DNA of 64,000 nucleotides from Hankyongella sp964404985 (GTDB lineage: Bacteria; Pseudomonadota; Alphaproteobacteria; Sphingomonadales; Sphingomonadaceae). The stretch covers positions 56,955-120,954 of the forward strand of contig CAYOMD010000005.1 in assembly GCA_964404985.1 (NCBI GenBank), given 5' to 3'. A program made the translations under genes and the position numbers. The notes below the pieces were generated by a model, which saw nothing but the letters and a program-made list of their open reading frames with translations, was not told where the DNA came from and made no database searches. Of this stretch, positions 36,743 to 45,802 are shown one piece after another. Numbering within the stretch: the first letter of the stretch is position 1; each line of letters starts with the position of its first letter.

Positions 36743-38683
36743 ATGAACAGGGGAGACCAGATGAAAGCACTCTTGCTTGCCAGTTCCATGCTGGCCGCGA
36801 CTGTCGGCCAGGCCGCAGCCCAAGCGACCATCTACGGGAACGGCTCTTCCGCCGCGGCACCCCCGATACGCGTTCTTTTCAACTGTTTCGGCACTGACTT
36901 CCCGCTGGTCAGCCGCAGCACCCCGCCGATTGCTGCTGGGACCCCGGTTGCTCCGTTCCAGTACAACCCGGACGTGAACCAGGACGGTACTCCAGACGGC
37001 GTGATCCGTGATTGCGCCCTCGAGTCCGCCAACATTCTCTCGAACTTCCGTGGCGTCTACGTCTCGACCGGTTCGGGCGCTGGCATCCAGGCCGTGTTCT
37101 CGCACTCGCCGTCGTTCGCCGGTGACCACATTGTCGGCAACGGCACCAACGATCTGTTCCCGCGCGGTCCGCACTACGGTCTGTCGGAAGCTGGTCTGGG
37201 CGACGCAGAAGTCTCCACCTACCGCCTGGGCTCCGGCTCTGGCCGTCCGGTTGTCCAGGGCCTGACCATCCTGGCTCCGGGCGCACTCGTGCCGAACCCG
37301 CTGCCGTCGAACACCTTCCCGAACCCGCGTGAGCGTTACGGCGATCTGGTCCAGTTCCCCATGTTTGTTTTCCCCGTCGTCATTGCCTTCGATTCTGCTT
37401 ATCGCCGATATCGCCATCCGACCCTGGGCCTGCAGGAATTCCGCCTGCGTATCCAGAGCCCGCTCACGGTTGTGGACAGCAACGGCAACACCGTCACCAC
37501 CGGTGGTATCCGTCTGACCCCGTCGGCCTACTGCCGCATCTTCCACGGCCAGATCGTCAACTGGAACGACGTCCAGCTGCGCTCGCCGGCCATCGTCGGC
37601 AACCCGACCACCTTCCGTGACGTTGCGGACGTGACCCAGACCAACGCCACCTTCTCGGCCCCGATCCAGATCGTCGGCCGTTCGGACTCGTCGGGCACCA
37701 CCGCGATCTTCACCCGCCACCTGGCTGCTGCCTGCGATGCGTTCGTTACGACCAACGCTTACGGCACCGCTGGCACCACCACCCTGCCGGCAACCCTGCG
37801 TTCGGGCGCTGTGTGGAACCGCGTCACCCAGACCCTGACCGGCACCGAAGTCGTCGGCCAGTTCACGGTTTCGGCGGGGGATGAGGGCGTGGCCGACTAT
37901 GTCGACTTCCGCGCTGTGCCAACGGCGGCCCTGAACGACGCGGGTCGCGGTTTTGTGTTCCAGTCCGGCATCAACGCTGCGGACGTGCTGACCCAGGCCC
38001 GCGTCGGGTACATTGGCAGTGCGCATGTTTTGCCAGCCACGCTTGTATCGCGATCAAATAGCTATAACCTGACCACCGCCGACCTGCTGAACGCCAACGG
38101 CGTGTTCGTGAACCCGACCCCGACTGCGGCCCAATTGGCTTACGAACTGTTCCCGGTTGTCGTCGGTGCAGATCGTCAGAACCCGGCACGCTGGGTACTG
38201 CCGCTGGGTGAAAACCTGGACTACGACCAGAACGGCGACGGCCTGCTGAACGACACCAACCCGCTGGCCAACCCGTTCAGCGCGACTGACCCGTCGTTCC
38301 GCGCCTACCCGTTTGTCGGCACAACCAACGTGCTGACCTACACCTGCTTTGCAGCGGGCTCGGAGCGTTCGGCTCTGCTCCGCTTCTTCCCGGTGTATCT
38401 GGGTCGTTCGTACCTGAACACCGACAACCTGGTCAACGATCCGGGCCAAGGTCTGCTGGAATTGACGGGTCGCGCGCGCCTGCCGTCGCTATGGCAGAGT
38501 GCCATCCGTACCGTGTTCTTCACCTCGACCCTGAACTCGGGCAACCCGAACAGCCAGGCCATCCAGGTGTCGTCTGCGGCTGACGGCGTTGGCACCGTGC
38601 TGAACCCGGTCACCGGCCAGCAGGTACCGGAGACGAACCAGTGCGCAGGCCTGGTTCCGAGCACCTTCGGCCTCGGCGCCTAA
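36743..38683 (+). CDS. PstS-like phosphate-binding protein (substrate-binding domain)
   Basis: 646 residues, long for PstS (about 320-350). A signal peptide (MKALLLASSMLAATVGQAAA) leads to ATIYGNGSSAAAPPIR and SSDSSGTTAIFTRHLA, resembling the phosphate-binding SGTT loop of PstS and DING proteins. Segments SAYCRIFHGQIVNWNDVQLR and QSGINAADVLTQARVGYIGS also fit. The extra length is inserted in several loops. Two starts are possible, 36743 and 36761, each with its own GGAGAG or GGGGAGA ribosome site, because the start region is duplicated in tandem. No pst transporter genes are adjacent. Confidence 0.8.
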   Translation: MNRGDQMKALLLASSMLAATVGQAAAQATIYGNGSSAAAPPIRVLFNCFGTDFPLVSRSTPPIAAGTPVAPFQYNPDVNQDGTPDGVIRDCALESANILSNFRGVYVSTGSGAGIQAVFSHSPSFAGDHIVGNGTNDLFPRGPHYGLSEAGLGDAEVSTYRLGSGSGRPVVQGLTILAPGALVPNPLPSNTFPNPRERYGDLVQFPMFVFPVVIAFDSAYRRYRHPTLGLQEFRLRIQSPLTVVDSNGNTVTTGGIRLTPSAYCRIFHGQIVNWNDVQLRSPAIVGNPTTFRDVADVTQTNATFSAPIQIVGRSDSSGTTAIFTRHLAAACDAFVTTNAYGTAGTTTLPATLRSGAVWNRVTQTLTGTEVVGQFTVSAGDEGVADYVDFRAVPTAALNDAGRGFVFQSGINAADVLTQARVGYIGSAHVLPATLVSRSNSYNLTTADLLNANGVFVNPTPTAAQLAYELFPVVVGADRQNPARWVLPLGENLDYDQNGDGLLNDTNPLANPFSATDPSFRAYPFVGTTNVLTYTCFAAGSERSALLRFFPVYLGRSYLNTDNLVNDPGQGLLELTGRARLPSLWQSAIRTVFFTSTLNSGNPNSQAIQVSSAADGVGTVLNPVTGQQVPETNQCAGLVPSTFGLGA

Positions 38684-38708
38684 GCGATTGATCGCTTAAG
38701 CGACTGGC

Positions 38709-38895
38709 CTTGCCTTCGCTCTCCCCTTGCGGGAGAGGGTCGGGGTGAGGGGGAGACTATTCTCCCTTCCCTCAGCGAGGGAGGGGTGGCCGCAAGGCCG
38801 GGGTGGGTAAAAAATGCGTAGCTATTTCTGCACCTATGCCCCCAACCCGCCCTGCGGGCACCCTTCCCCCGCTCACGGGGGAAGGGAGAATAAGC
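38709..38895. repeat. GC-rich 'cccaccccggcc' intergenic repeats
   Basis: Several hairpins built from CTCCCCTTGCGGGAGAG, CCCTCAGCGAGGGAGGGG and CCCCGCTCACGGGGGAAGGG, with GGCCGGGGTGGGT spacers. The same family fills gaps at 43705-43825, 58357-58800 and 59165-59275. It lies between the convergent PstS-like and ftsY genes and leaves no room for another gene in this 322-base gap. Confidence 0.8.
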
Positions 38896-38947
38896 TGCGT
38901 TAGCGTGCAGCTTTCAGAGTTTTTCCGCAGCCTGCTAGATCTTTGGT

Positions 38948-39001
38948 TTGCCGTGATTTCCCAACCATCGAATGATCCCGTTCGATTGGACGTCGCTTTA
39001 T
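38948..39001. repeat. 54-base repeat next to the ftsY 3' end
   Basis: Same length and start (TTGCCGTGATTTC) as 34332-34385, with AACCATCGAATG and an ending CGCTTTAT. The inner inverted repeat ATCGAA...TTCGAT is kept although the loop has changed. Both copies sit at the 3' ends of convergent genes. Confidence 0.65.
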
Positions 39002-39006
39002 GCTGC

Positions 39007-39933
39007 TCACGCGCCGGTGAGCGCGGTGGCGAAGCTGGCGGCGTGGAACGGGCGCAGGTCATCCATCTGCTCGCCGACGCCGATCGCGTGGATCGGCAGG
39101 CCGAACTGCGCCGCCGCCGCCACCAGGATGCCGCCGCGCGCGGTGCCATCCAGCTTGGTCATCACCAGGCCGGTCACGCCGGCGATCTCCTCGAACACCG
39201 CGATCTGGCTCAGGCCGTTCTGGCCGGTGGTCGCATCCAGCACCAGCACGGTCTCGTGCGGGGCGCTGGCGTCGAGTTTGGCGATCACCCGGCGCACCTT
39301 GGCCAGCTCGGCCATCAGGTCCTTCTTGTTCTGCAGCCGCCCGGCGGTGTCGATCAGCAGGATGTCGATGCCGTCGGCCCGCGCCTGCTCCAGCGCCGTG
39401 AACGCCAGCCCGGCGGCGTCCCCGCCCTCGCGGGTGGTGACCACCGGCACCCCCAGCCGCTCGCCCCAGACCTGAAGCTGGGCGATGGCTGCGGCCCGGA
39501 ACGTGTCCCCGGCGGCCAGCATCACGCGGTGCCCCTGCCCCTGGAACCGGTGCGCGAGCTTGGCGATGGTCGTGGTCTTGCCGGAGCCGTTGACGCCGAC
39601 CACCAGAATGACATGCGGGCGTGCCGCCAGCGTCGCCGCCAGCGGCTGTTCCAGCGGCCGCATCAGCGTGGCGATATGGTCCGCGAGGATCGCCTTGACC
39701 TCGGCGTCGGTCACATCCTTGTCGTAGCGCTCAGTGGCGAGCCGGGCGCGCACGGCGGCCGCCGTCTTGAGGCCGAGGTCGGCCGAGATCAGCGCCTCCT
39801 CGATCTCGTCGAGCATGGCGTCATCCAGCCGCGCCTTGGTGAACAGGCCGGTGATGGCGCTGGAGACCTTGGCACTGGAGCGCGAAAGCCCCTGGGTCAG
39901 GCGGGCGAGCCAGCCGCGTTTTTCGTCGCTCAT
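39007..39933 (-). CDS. ftsY: Signal recognition particle receptor FtsY
   Basis: 308 residues from ATG 39933 (MSDEKRGWLARL); the longer frame upstream lies inside mtaB. FtsY docks SRP-ribosome complexes at the membrane. The N domain precedes the NG GTPase: VVGVNGSGKTTTIAKLAHR (P-loop), AAGDTFRAAAIAQLQVW, DTAGRLQNK (G3) and TKLDGTARGG (G4). It lacks the long acidic A domain of E. coli FtsY, as usual in alphaproteobacteria. The start overlaps the mtaB stop in ATGA. Confidence 0.97.
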   Translation of the reverse strand: MSDEKRGWLARLTQGLSRSSAKVSSAITGLFTKARLDDAMLDEIEEALISADLGLKTAAAVRARLATERYDKDVTDAEVKAILADHIATLMRPLEQPLAATLAARPHVILVVGVNGSGKTTTIAKLAHRFQGQGHRVMLAAGDTFRAAAIAQLQVWGERLGVPVVTTREGGDAAGLAFTALEQARADGIDILLIDTAGRLQNKKDLMAELAKVRRVIAKLDASAPHETVLVLDATTGQNGLSQIAVFEEIAGVTGLVMTKLDGTARGGILVAAAAQFGLPIHAIGVGEQMDDLRPFHAASFATALTGA

Positions 39934-41183
39934 AGGGCCTCGGCGGTCAGGTGGGAGTCTACAGCACCGGTGATGCGCACGCGCAACCGCTGGCCATGGC
40001 GCGCCGGGTGGGCCAGCCGTGCCAGCGCATAGTGCGGGGTGTGGCCGGAGGTGCCATCGCCCTCCACCACAATCTCGGCCTCCTGCCTGACGAACGACTG
40101 CAGCCACGTCTTGTGCCGGGCCGCGCCCAGCGCCCGGAGCTGGGCGGCACGCAGCTTGCGGACGCTGACCGGCACCTGCGGCATGCGCGCTGCTGGCGTG
40201 CCGGTGCGGGCGGAATAGGGGAAGACGTGCAGGGTGGTGAGGCCGCAGGCGTCGACCAGGTCCAGCGTCTGCGCGAATGCGGCGTCCGTCTCGGTCGGGA
40301 AGCCGGCGATCAGGTCCGCGCCAAACGCCACGTCCGGACGGCGCGCCCGCACGTCCGCGCAGAAGCGGATTGCGTCCGCCCGGCTGTGCCGCCGCTTCAT
40401 GCGCTTGAGGATCAGATCGTCGCCGTGCTGCAGGGAGAGATGGATGTGCGGCATCACCCGTGGCTCGCCGGTGATCGCCTCCAGCAGGGCACCATCGACC
40501 TCGATCTGGTCAATCGAGGAGAGCCGCAGGCGGGCGAGGTCCGGCACGAAGCGCAGGATGCGCTGCACCAGGGTGCCGAGCGTCGGCGCGCCGGGCAGGT
40601 CGCCGCCCCAGGAGGTGAGGTCGACCCCGGTCAGCACCACCTCGGCGTAGCCCTGGTCCACCAGGCGCTGAATCCTCTCCACCACCAGCCCGGCGGGTGC
40701 CGAGCGCGACGGCCCGCGCCCGAACGGAATGATGCAGAAGGTGCAGCGGTGGTCGCAGCCGTTCTGCACCTCCACGAAGGCGCGCGCGCGGTCACTCAGG
40801 CCGTCAATAAGATGCGCCGCCGTCTCGCGCACCTGCATGATGTCGTTGACGCGGATCGGCGTGTTGGCGCCGTCGTCCAGCCGGAAGTGGCGGGCATCCA
40901 TCTTCTCTGCATTGCCGAGCACGCGGGCGACACCGGGCAGCGCGGCGAAGCTCTCCGGGTCGATCTGGGCGGCACAGCCGGTGACGATAATGCGGGCATC
41001 CGGGTCGTCGCGGTGCGTGCGGCGGATGTGCTGGCGCGCCTGGCGCACGGCCTCGGCGGTCACGGCACAGGTGTTGACCACCACCAGGCGCGGGTCGTCG
41101 GTTGCCACGGCGTGGCGGCGCATCGTCTCGGTCTCCACCATGTTGAGGCGGCAGCCGAAGTTGATCATCCGGGGTGCGGTCAT
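39930..41183 (-). CDS. mtaB: tRNA t6A37 methylthiotransferase MtaB
   Basis: 417 residues. MtaB adds a methylthio group to N6-threonylcarbamoyl-adenosine 37 of tRNAs. The N-terminal UPF0004 domain has three cluster cysteines (INFGCRLN, VVNTCAV, VTGCAAQ). The radical-SAM motif is GCDHRCTFCIIPFGRG. The last ~65 residues form a short TRAM-like RNA-binding domain. It overlaps ftsY by four bases. In many alphaproteobacteria dapF precedes this pair; here an ABC-F gene diverges upstream instead. Confidence 0.95.
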   Translation of the reverse strand: MTAPRMINFGCRLNMVETETMRRHAVATDDPRLVVVNTCAVTAEAVRQARQHIRRTHRDDPDARIIVTGCAAQIDPESFAALPGVARVLGNAEKMDARHFRLDDGANTPIRVNDIMQVRETAAHLIDGLSDRARAFVEVQNGCDHRCTFCIIPFGRGPSRSAPAGLVVERIQRLVDQGYAEVVLTGVDLTSWGGDLPGAPTLGTLVQRILRFVPDLARLRLSSIDQIEVDGALLEAITGEPRVMPHIHLSLQHGDDLILKRMKRRHSRADAIRFCADVRARRPDVAFGADLIAGFPTETDAAFAQTLDLVDACGLTTLHVFPYSARTGTPAARMPQVPVSVRKLRAAQLRALGAARHKTWLQSFVRQEAEIVVEGDGTSGHTPHYALARLAHPARHGQRLRVRITGAVDSHLTAEAL

Positions 41184-41278
41184 CGGCGGCTTCTAGCGGC
41201 TTTTATCCGCGCTGTCAGTCCCCGGTGGATTTGCCGCGCCAAAAGCTGTAGCCACAGCCCGGTTTATCAGAGGCACTC

Positions 41279-42862
41279 ATGATCGTTTTCAACAAGGTCA
41301 CGCTGCGGCGCGGCGACAAGCTGCTGTTCAAGGACGGCGCGTTCAACCTGAACGCTGGCGAGCGTGTCGGTATTGTCGGCGCCAATGGTGCCGGCAAGTC
41401 CAGCCTGTTCGCGCTGCTGATGAACGAACTGGTGGCAGAGAAAGGCTCAATCGAAGTCCCGCCACGCTGGACTGTCGCGCACGTCGCCCAGGAGGTTGAA
41501 GGCACCGAGCGCTCGGCGCTTGACTTCGCGATCGATGGCGATGCCGAGCTGCGGGCGCTGGAGGCAGACCTGGCGGCGGCAGAGGCTGCCGAGGACGGCA
41601 TGGAGATGGCGCGCATCTACGACGAGTTTGCCCGTGTTGATGCCTATTCGGCGGAGGCCCGCGCGGCGGACCTGCTGGTGGGCCTGGGCTTTGCGCATGA
41701 GGCGCACAGCCGGCCAGTCTCCTCCTTCTCCGGCGGCTGGCGCATGCGGCTGAACCTGGCGCGCGCGCTCATGTGCCGCTCGGATCTGCTGCTGCTGGAC
41801 GAGCCGACCAACCACCTCGATGTGGAAGCCATCATGTGGCTGGAGGAATGGCTGCAGGCCTATCAGGGCACCGTGCTGCTGATCTCGCACGACCGCAATT
41901 TCCTCGATGCGACCGTCGGGCGGATTCTGGAAGTCGCCGCACAAACGCTCACCCTCTACACCGGCACCTACACGGACTATGAGCGTCAGCGCGCCGAGCG
42001 GCTGATGCAGCAACAGGCGATGTTCGAGAAACAGCAGCGCCAGATCGCGCACATCGAAAGCTACATCAACCGCTTCCGCGCCCAGGCGACCAAGGCCCGC
42101 CAGGCGCAGAGCCGCATCAAGGCGCTCGCCAAGCTGGAGCGGGTGGCCGCCGCCCACGTCGACACACCGTTCACCTTCGGCTTTCGCGAGCCGGAGGGCA
42201 TGTCCTCCTGCCTGATGGAGGCCAGCAAGGTCGATGTCGGCTATGGGGATAAGACGATCCTCAGCCGGGTCAATGTACGGGTGACGGCGGGTCTGCGGGT
42301 CGGGCTGCTGGGGCGCAACGGGGCTGGCAAGTCGACGCTGGTCAAGCTGATCGCCGGGGAACTCGGTGCGCAGAAGGGGGAGCTGACCCACGACAAGCGC
42401 ACGAAGATCGGCTATTTCGCCCAGCACCAGCTGGAGATGCTGCGCCCGGACCAGTCCCCGCTCTGGCACATGGTGCAGACGGCCCCCACCACGCGCGAGC
42501 AGGAACTGCGTACCTATCTGGGCAGCTTCGATTTCACCCACCAGAAGGTGTTCCAGGAGACCGGCACCATGTCCGGCGGCGAGAAGTCGCGCCTGGTGCT
42601 GGCCATGCTGATCTGGGGCAAGCCGAACCTCTTGCTGCTAGACGAGCCGACCAACCACCTGGACCTGGAGGTGCGTGCCGCGCTGACCATGGCGCTGCAG
42701 GATTTTACCGGCAGTGTGGTGCTGGTCAGCCACGACCGGGCGCTGATCGAGACCGTGGTGGATCGCTACTGGCTGATCGATAAGGGAACGGTCAGCCCGT
42801 TCGATGGCGACCTTGAGGATTACCGCCGCTACCGCGTGCAGGCGGACCGGGAGGCAGCGTAA
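41279..42862 (+). CDS. ABC-F family ATPase
   Basis: 527 residues with two ABC ATPase domains and no membrane helices, the plan of ABC-F translation factors that act at the ribosomal E site. Walker A sites are GANGAGKSS and GRNGAGKST. Signatures are SSFSGGWRMRLNLARAL and MSGGEKSRLVLAM, each followed by LLLLDEPTNHLD. The linker between them is long and charged (QQAMFEKQQRQIAHIESYIN, RAQATKARQAQSRIKAL), as in the Uup/YheS branches; the exact subfamily is uncertain. trmB follows after eight bases, so they are probably co-transcribed. Confidence 0.93.
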   Translation: MIVFNKVTLRRGDKLLFKDGAFNLNAGERVGIVGANGAGKSSLFALLMNELVAEKGSIEVPPRWTVAHVAQEVEGTERSALDFAIDGDAELRALEADLAAAEAAEDGMEMARIYDEFARVDAYSAEARAADLLVGLGFAHEAHSRPVSSFSGGWRMRLNLARALMCRSDLLLLDEPTNHLDVEAIMWLEEWLQAYQGTVLLISHDRNFLDATVGRILEVAAQTLTLYTGTYTDYERQRAERLMQQQAMFEKQQRQIAHIESYINRFRAQATKARQAQSRIKALAKLERVAAAHVDTPFTFGFREPEGMSSCLMEASKVDVGYGDKTILSRVNVRVTAGLRVGLLGRNGAGKSTLVKLIAGELGAQKGELTHDKRTKIGYFAQHQLEMLRPDQSPLWHMVQTAPTTREQELRTYLGSFDFTHQKVFQETGTMSGGEKSRLVLAMLIWGKPNLLLLDEPTNHLDLEVRAALTMALQDFTGSVVLVSHDRALIETVVDRYWLIDKGTVSPFDGDLEDYRRYRVQADREAA

Positions 42863-42870
42863 GGCGCCGC

Positions 42871-43605
42871 ATGACGGACAAGGACCCGACCACGATCCGC
42901 CGGCTCTACGGCCGCGCCAAAGGCCACAAGCTGCGCGAGCGCCAGCAGGCCCTGATGGACGATCTCTACCCCCGGCTGGCGCTTGGCGTGCCGGAGACTA
43001 TTCCCGGCGCGACCCCACAAGATAGAAAGTCAGGCCCGGCGACGCTCGACCCCATGGCTCTGTTCGGCACCGTGAGCGACGTATGGCTGGAGATCGGCTT
43101 TGGCGGCGGCGAGCATCTGGCCTGGCAGGCGGAGCAGCATCCGCGTGTCGGCATGATCGGCTGCGAGCCGTTTCTCAACGGTATGGTCAGCCTGCTCGGC
43201 AAGGTGGAGGGGCGGCAGAACGTCCGTGTGCACCGGGGCGACGCGCTGGATGTGCTGGAGCGCTTGCCGCCTGCCTGTCTGGGCCGCGCCTTCCTGCTGC
43301 ACCCGGACCCCTGGCCCAAGGCACGCCACGCCAAGCGCCGCTTTGTCAATCCCGGCCCGCTGGCTGCCCTCGCGCGGGTGATGAAGCCGGGGGCAGAGCT
43401 GCGCATCGGCACCGACGATCCGACCTACATGCAGTGGACCCTGATGCAGATGCAGCGCCAGCCCTGGTTCGACTGGATCGTCGAGACCGCCGCCGATTGG
43501 CAGGCGCGTGTGCCAGACTGGCCGCCGACCCGCTATGAGCAGAAGGCGCTGCGCCAGGGCAAGACCGTCTGGTACTTCCGCTATCGCCGCCGGGTGGCGA
43601 TCTGA
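42871..43605 (+). CDS. trmB: tRNA (guanine-N7-)-methyltransferase
   Basis: 244 residues. TrmB methylates G46 of tRNA with SAM. Motifs: LYGRAKGHKLRERQQALMDD at the N-terminus, VWLEIGFGGGEHLAWQA (SAM site), GCEPFLNGMVSLL, FLLHPDPWPKARHAKRRFVN and GTDDPTYMQWTL, then TRYEQKALRQGK near the end. All are family hallmarks. It directly follows the ABC-F gene. Confidence 0.96.
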   Translation: MTDKDPTTIRRLYGRAKGHKLRERQQALMDDLYPRLALGVPETIPGATPQDRKSGPATLDPMALFGTVSDVWLEIGFGGGEHLAWQAEQHPRVGMIGCEPFLNGMVSLLGKVEGRQNVRVHRGDALDVLERLPPACLGRAFLLHPDPWPKARHAKRRFVNPGPLAALARVMKPGAELRIGTDDPTYMQWTLMQMQRQPWFDWIVETAADWQARVPDWPPTRYEQKALRQGKTVWYFRYRRRVAI

Positions 43606-43704
43606 CGCAGCGTCTTTCCTACACTCCTGCGGGGTGAGAGGGGACGGTCAGCTATCGGCTGTCATGGACTGCAGGTATAGTGCGCGTAGATGCCTCGCGA
43701 GTGA

Positions 43705-43825
43705 CCCACTTCTCCCCTCCTGCTGGCGGGAGGGGTGGTGCGAAGCACCGGGGTGGGCAAGATCGCCGGGCACCCACCCCGGCCTGCCGGCCACCCCTCC
43801 CTCGGTGAGGGAGGAGATAGATATG
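43705..43825. repeat. GC-rich 'cccaccccggcc' repeats upstream of phoX
   Basis: CTCCCCTCCTGCTGGCGGGAG, then GGGGTGGTGCGAAGCACCGG, then CACCCACCCCGGCCTGCCGG and CCCTCGGTGAGGG. Same repeat family as at 38709 and 58357. It lies between trmB and phoX and ends about 45 bases before the phoX start. Confidence 0.8.
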
Positions 43826-43869
43826 TAGCCCTGACGTTATCGGACCCGCAGCATCTAAGGAGCAGTGAG

Positions 43870-45741
43870 ATGACCGCGATACCCCTCGCCACCCTGATCG
43901 ACCGCCGCCTGAGCCGGCGCGGCTTTCTTGCGGCAGCTGCCGTGATGCCGCTGGCAGCCGGCTGCACGACCACATCTGCCGGCGGAACCGTGCAACAGGT
44001 CGGGCCGTATCCGCAGTTCGCCGAGATCAGCCACGGTGCGGACGAGCGTCTGCATGTGGCGGACGGCTACACCGCGCAGGTGCTGATCCGCTGGGGCGAT
44101 CCGGTGACTGCCGCTGCGCCGTCGTTCGACCCGCGCAACCAGAGTGCCGCCGCACAAATCGGGCAGTTTGGCTACAACAATGACTATCTGGCGTTCATTC
44201 CGCTGCCGCCCCGCGCGGGGGAGGCGGATCGCGGCGTGCTGTGCATCAACCACGAATATGCCAGCCCCGGCCTGATGTTTCCCAAAGATACGACCCTGAG
44301 TGCGGCGGCGCGCACCGACATCGAGCTGGCGGCCTGCGGCCTCAGTACCGTCGAGATCGTCAAGCGCGGCAATCGCTGGTCTGTTGAGCGCGCAAGCCCG
44401 TTCAGCCGCCGCTATTCGGCGCTCGATACTATCTTCGAGGTCTCCGGCCCGGCGCGCGGCGTGGACCGGATGAAAACCCCCGAGGATGCAACCGGCACGC
44501 GGGTGATCGGCACGCTGGCAAACTGCGCCGGTGGCAGCACGCCCTGGGGGACCTACCTCTCGGGTGAGGAAAACTTTGATTTCTTCTTCAACGGGCCGGT
44601 GCCCATCAGCAGCCTTGACGCCGCGACCGGCACGATGTTCCAGGAGGTGCAGGATCTGGAGCGCAACAACGGCTGGTGGCAGCATCACCCGCGCTTCGAC
44701 CTGACGCGGCCCGGCAACAACGAGGCAAACCGCTTCGGCTGGATCGTCGAGATCGATCCGCTTGACCCTGGTGTGCCGCCCAAGAAGCGCACCGCACTTG
44801 GCCGCATGAAGCATGAGGGTGCCGAGACGGTCATCGCGCCCGATGGCCGACTGGTTGTCTACACCGGTGACGACGAGAAAATGCAGCACCTCTATCGCTT
44901 TGTGTCGCGTGACCGGGTTGACCCCGCCAACCGCGCCGCCAATCGCGATCTGCTTGATCACGGGGTGCTCTCGGTCGCGCGCTTCGACGAGGGTGGCCTC
45001 ACCTGGCTGCCGCTGGTGTACGGACAAGGCCCGCTGACGCGGGAGAACCGGTTCACCAGTCAGGCCGATGTGATGATCGACACCCGGCGTGCGGCTTATT
45101 TGCTGGGGGCAACCCCGCTTGACCGGCCGGAGGATGTGCAGCCAAACCCGGTCAATGGCCGCGTCTACCTCATGCTCACCAACAACCGGGACCGCACGGT
45201 GAAAGACGACGCCAACCCGCGACTGGCCAACGCTTTCGGGCATATCGTCGAGCTGCAGCCGCCGTCCGGCGACCATACGGCGGACCGCTTCGGCTGGGAC
45301 ATCCTGGTGCTGTGCGGCGACCCCGCGAAGGATACCGGCGCACGCTACAACCCGCGCACCAGCGCCAACGGCTGGTTTGCAGCGCCAGACAACTGCACGA
45401 TCGATCCGCAGGGGCGGCTCTGGGTCGCGACTGACCAGGGCAGCAACTGGCGCGAGACCGGCACGGCGGACGGTGTCTGGGCGCTCGGGACAGACGCCGC
45501 AGACCGGGGGCTGGCGCGCATGTTCTTCCGCGCGCCCATCGGGGCGGAGATGTGCGGACCCTGCTTCGCGCCGGACGGGCGCACCTTCTTCCTCGCGGTG
45601 CAGCACCCGGCGGCTGATGGTGTCAGCGGCTCGACCTTTGACAGCCCGGCTACCCGCTGGCCCGATTTCGACCCCGCCATGCCGCCGCGCCCTTCTGTCG
45701 TGGCGATCACCCGCGACGACGGTGGCGTGGTCGGCGGTTAG
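43870..45741 (+). CDS. PhoX family alkaline phosphatase (DUF839)
   Basis: 623 residues from ATG 43870, with AAGGAG seven bases upstream. The signal LSRRGFLAAAAVMPLAAGC is of twin-arginine type and ends in a lipobox-like AAGC, so the folded protein is exported by Tat. PhoX enzymes are Ca2+/Fe-dependent phosphomonoesterases. Family features: CINHEYASPGLMF, NCAGGSTPWGTYLSGEENFD, GRMKHEGAETVIAPDGRLVV, TGDDEKMQHLYRFV and PDNCTIDPQGRLWVATDQGS. With the PstS-like protein it suggests phosphate scavenging; common control is unproven. Confidence 0.93.
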   Translation: MTAIPLATLIDRRLSRRGFLAAAAVMPLAAGCTTTSAGGTVQQVGPYPQFAEISHGADERLHVADGYTAQVLIRWGDPVTAAAPSFDPRNQSAAAQIGQFGYNNDYLAFIPLPPRAGEADRGVLCINHEYASPGLMFPKDTTLSAAARTDIELAACGLSTVEIVKRGNRWSVERASPFSRRYSALDTIFEVSGPARGVDRMKTPEDATGTRVIGTLANCAGGSTPWGTYLSGEENFDFFFNGPVPISSLDAATGTMFQEVQDLERNNGWWQHHPRFDLTRPGNNEANRFGWIVEIDPLDPGVPPKKRTALGRMKHEGAETVIAPDGRLVVYTGDDEKMQHLYRFVSRDRVDPANRAANRDLLDHGVLSVARFDEGGLTWLPLVYGQGPLTRENRFTSQADVMIDTRRAAYLLGATPLDRPEDVQPNPVNGRVYLMLTNNRDRTVKDDANPRLANAFGHIVELQPPSGDHTADRFGWDILVLCGDPAKDTGARYNPRTSANGWFAAPDNCTIDPQGRLWVATDQGSNWRETGTADGVWALGTDAADRGLARMFFRAPIGAEMCGPCFAPDGRTFFLAVQHPAADGVSGSTFDSPATRWPDFDPAMPPRPSVVAITRDDGGVVGG

Positions 45742-45764
45742 AGTCCGATGAGATTTGATGGAAC

Positions 45765-45802
45765 CGTCATTGCGAGGAGCCTTAGGCGACGCGGCAATCC
45801 AG
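45765..45802. repeat. 'gtcattgcgagg...gcaatccag' type repeat
   Basis: CGTCATTGCGAGGAGCC...GGCAATCCAG is a repeat type seen between genes of many proteobacteria. Here it adjoins the left end of the IS630 remnant. A more diverged copy lies at 63926-63963 (CGTCATCGCGAGG...GGCGATCCAG). Confidence 0.65.

Noticed and set aside
36558..36746. 62-codon open frame upstream of the PstS-like gene
   Set aside because: No ribosome site, no domain, and it lies in the divergent promoter region.
43645..43680. CTGTCAT upstream of phoX as a Pho box
   Set aside because: Only one seven-base unit matches; the neighbours at 11-base spacing do not, and it lies about 200 bases before the start beyond a repeat block.
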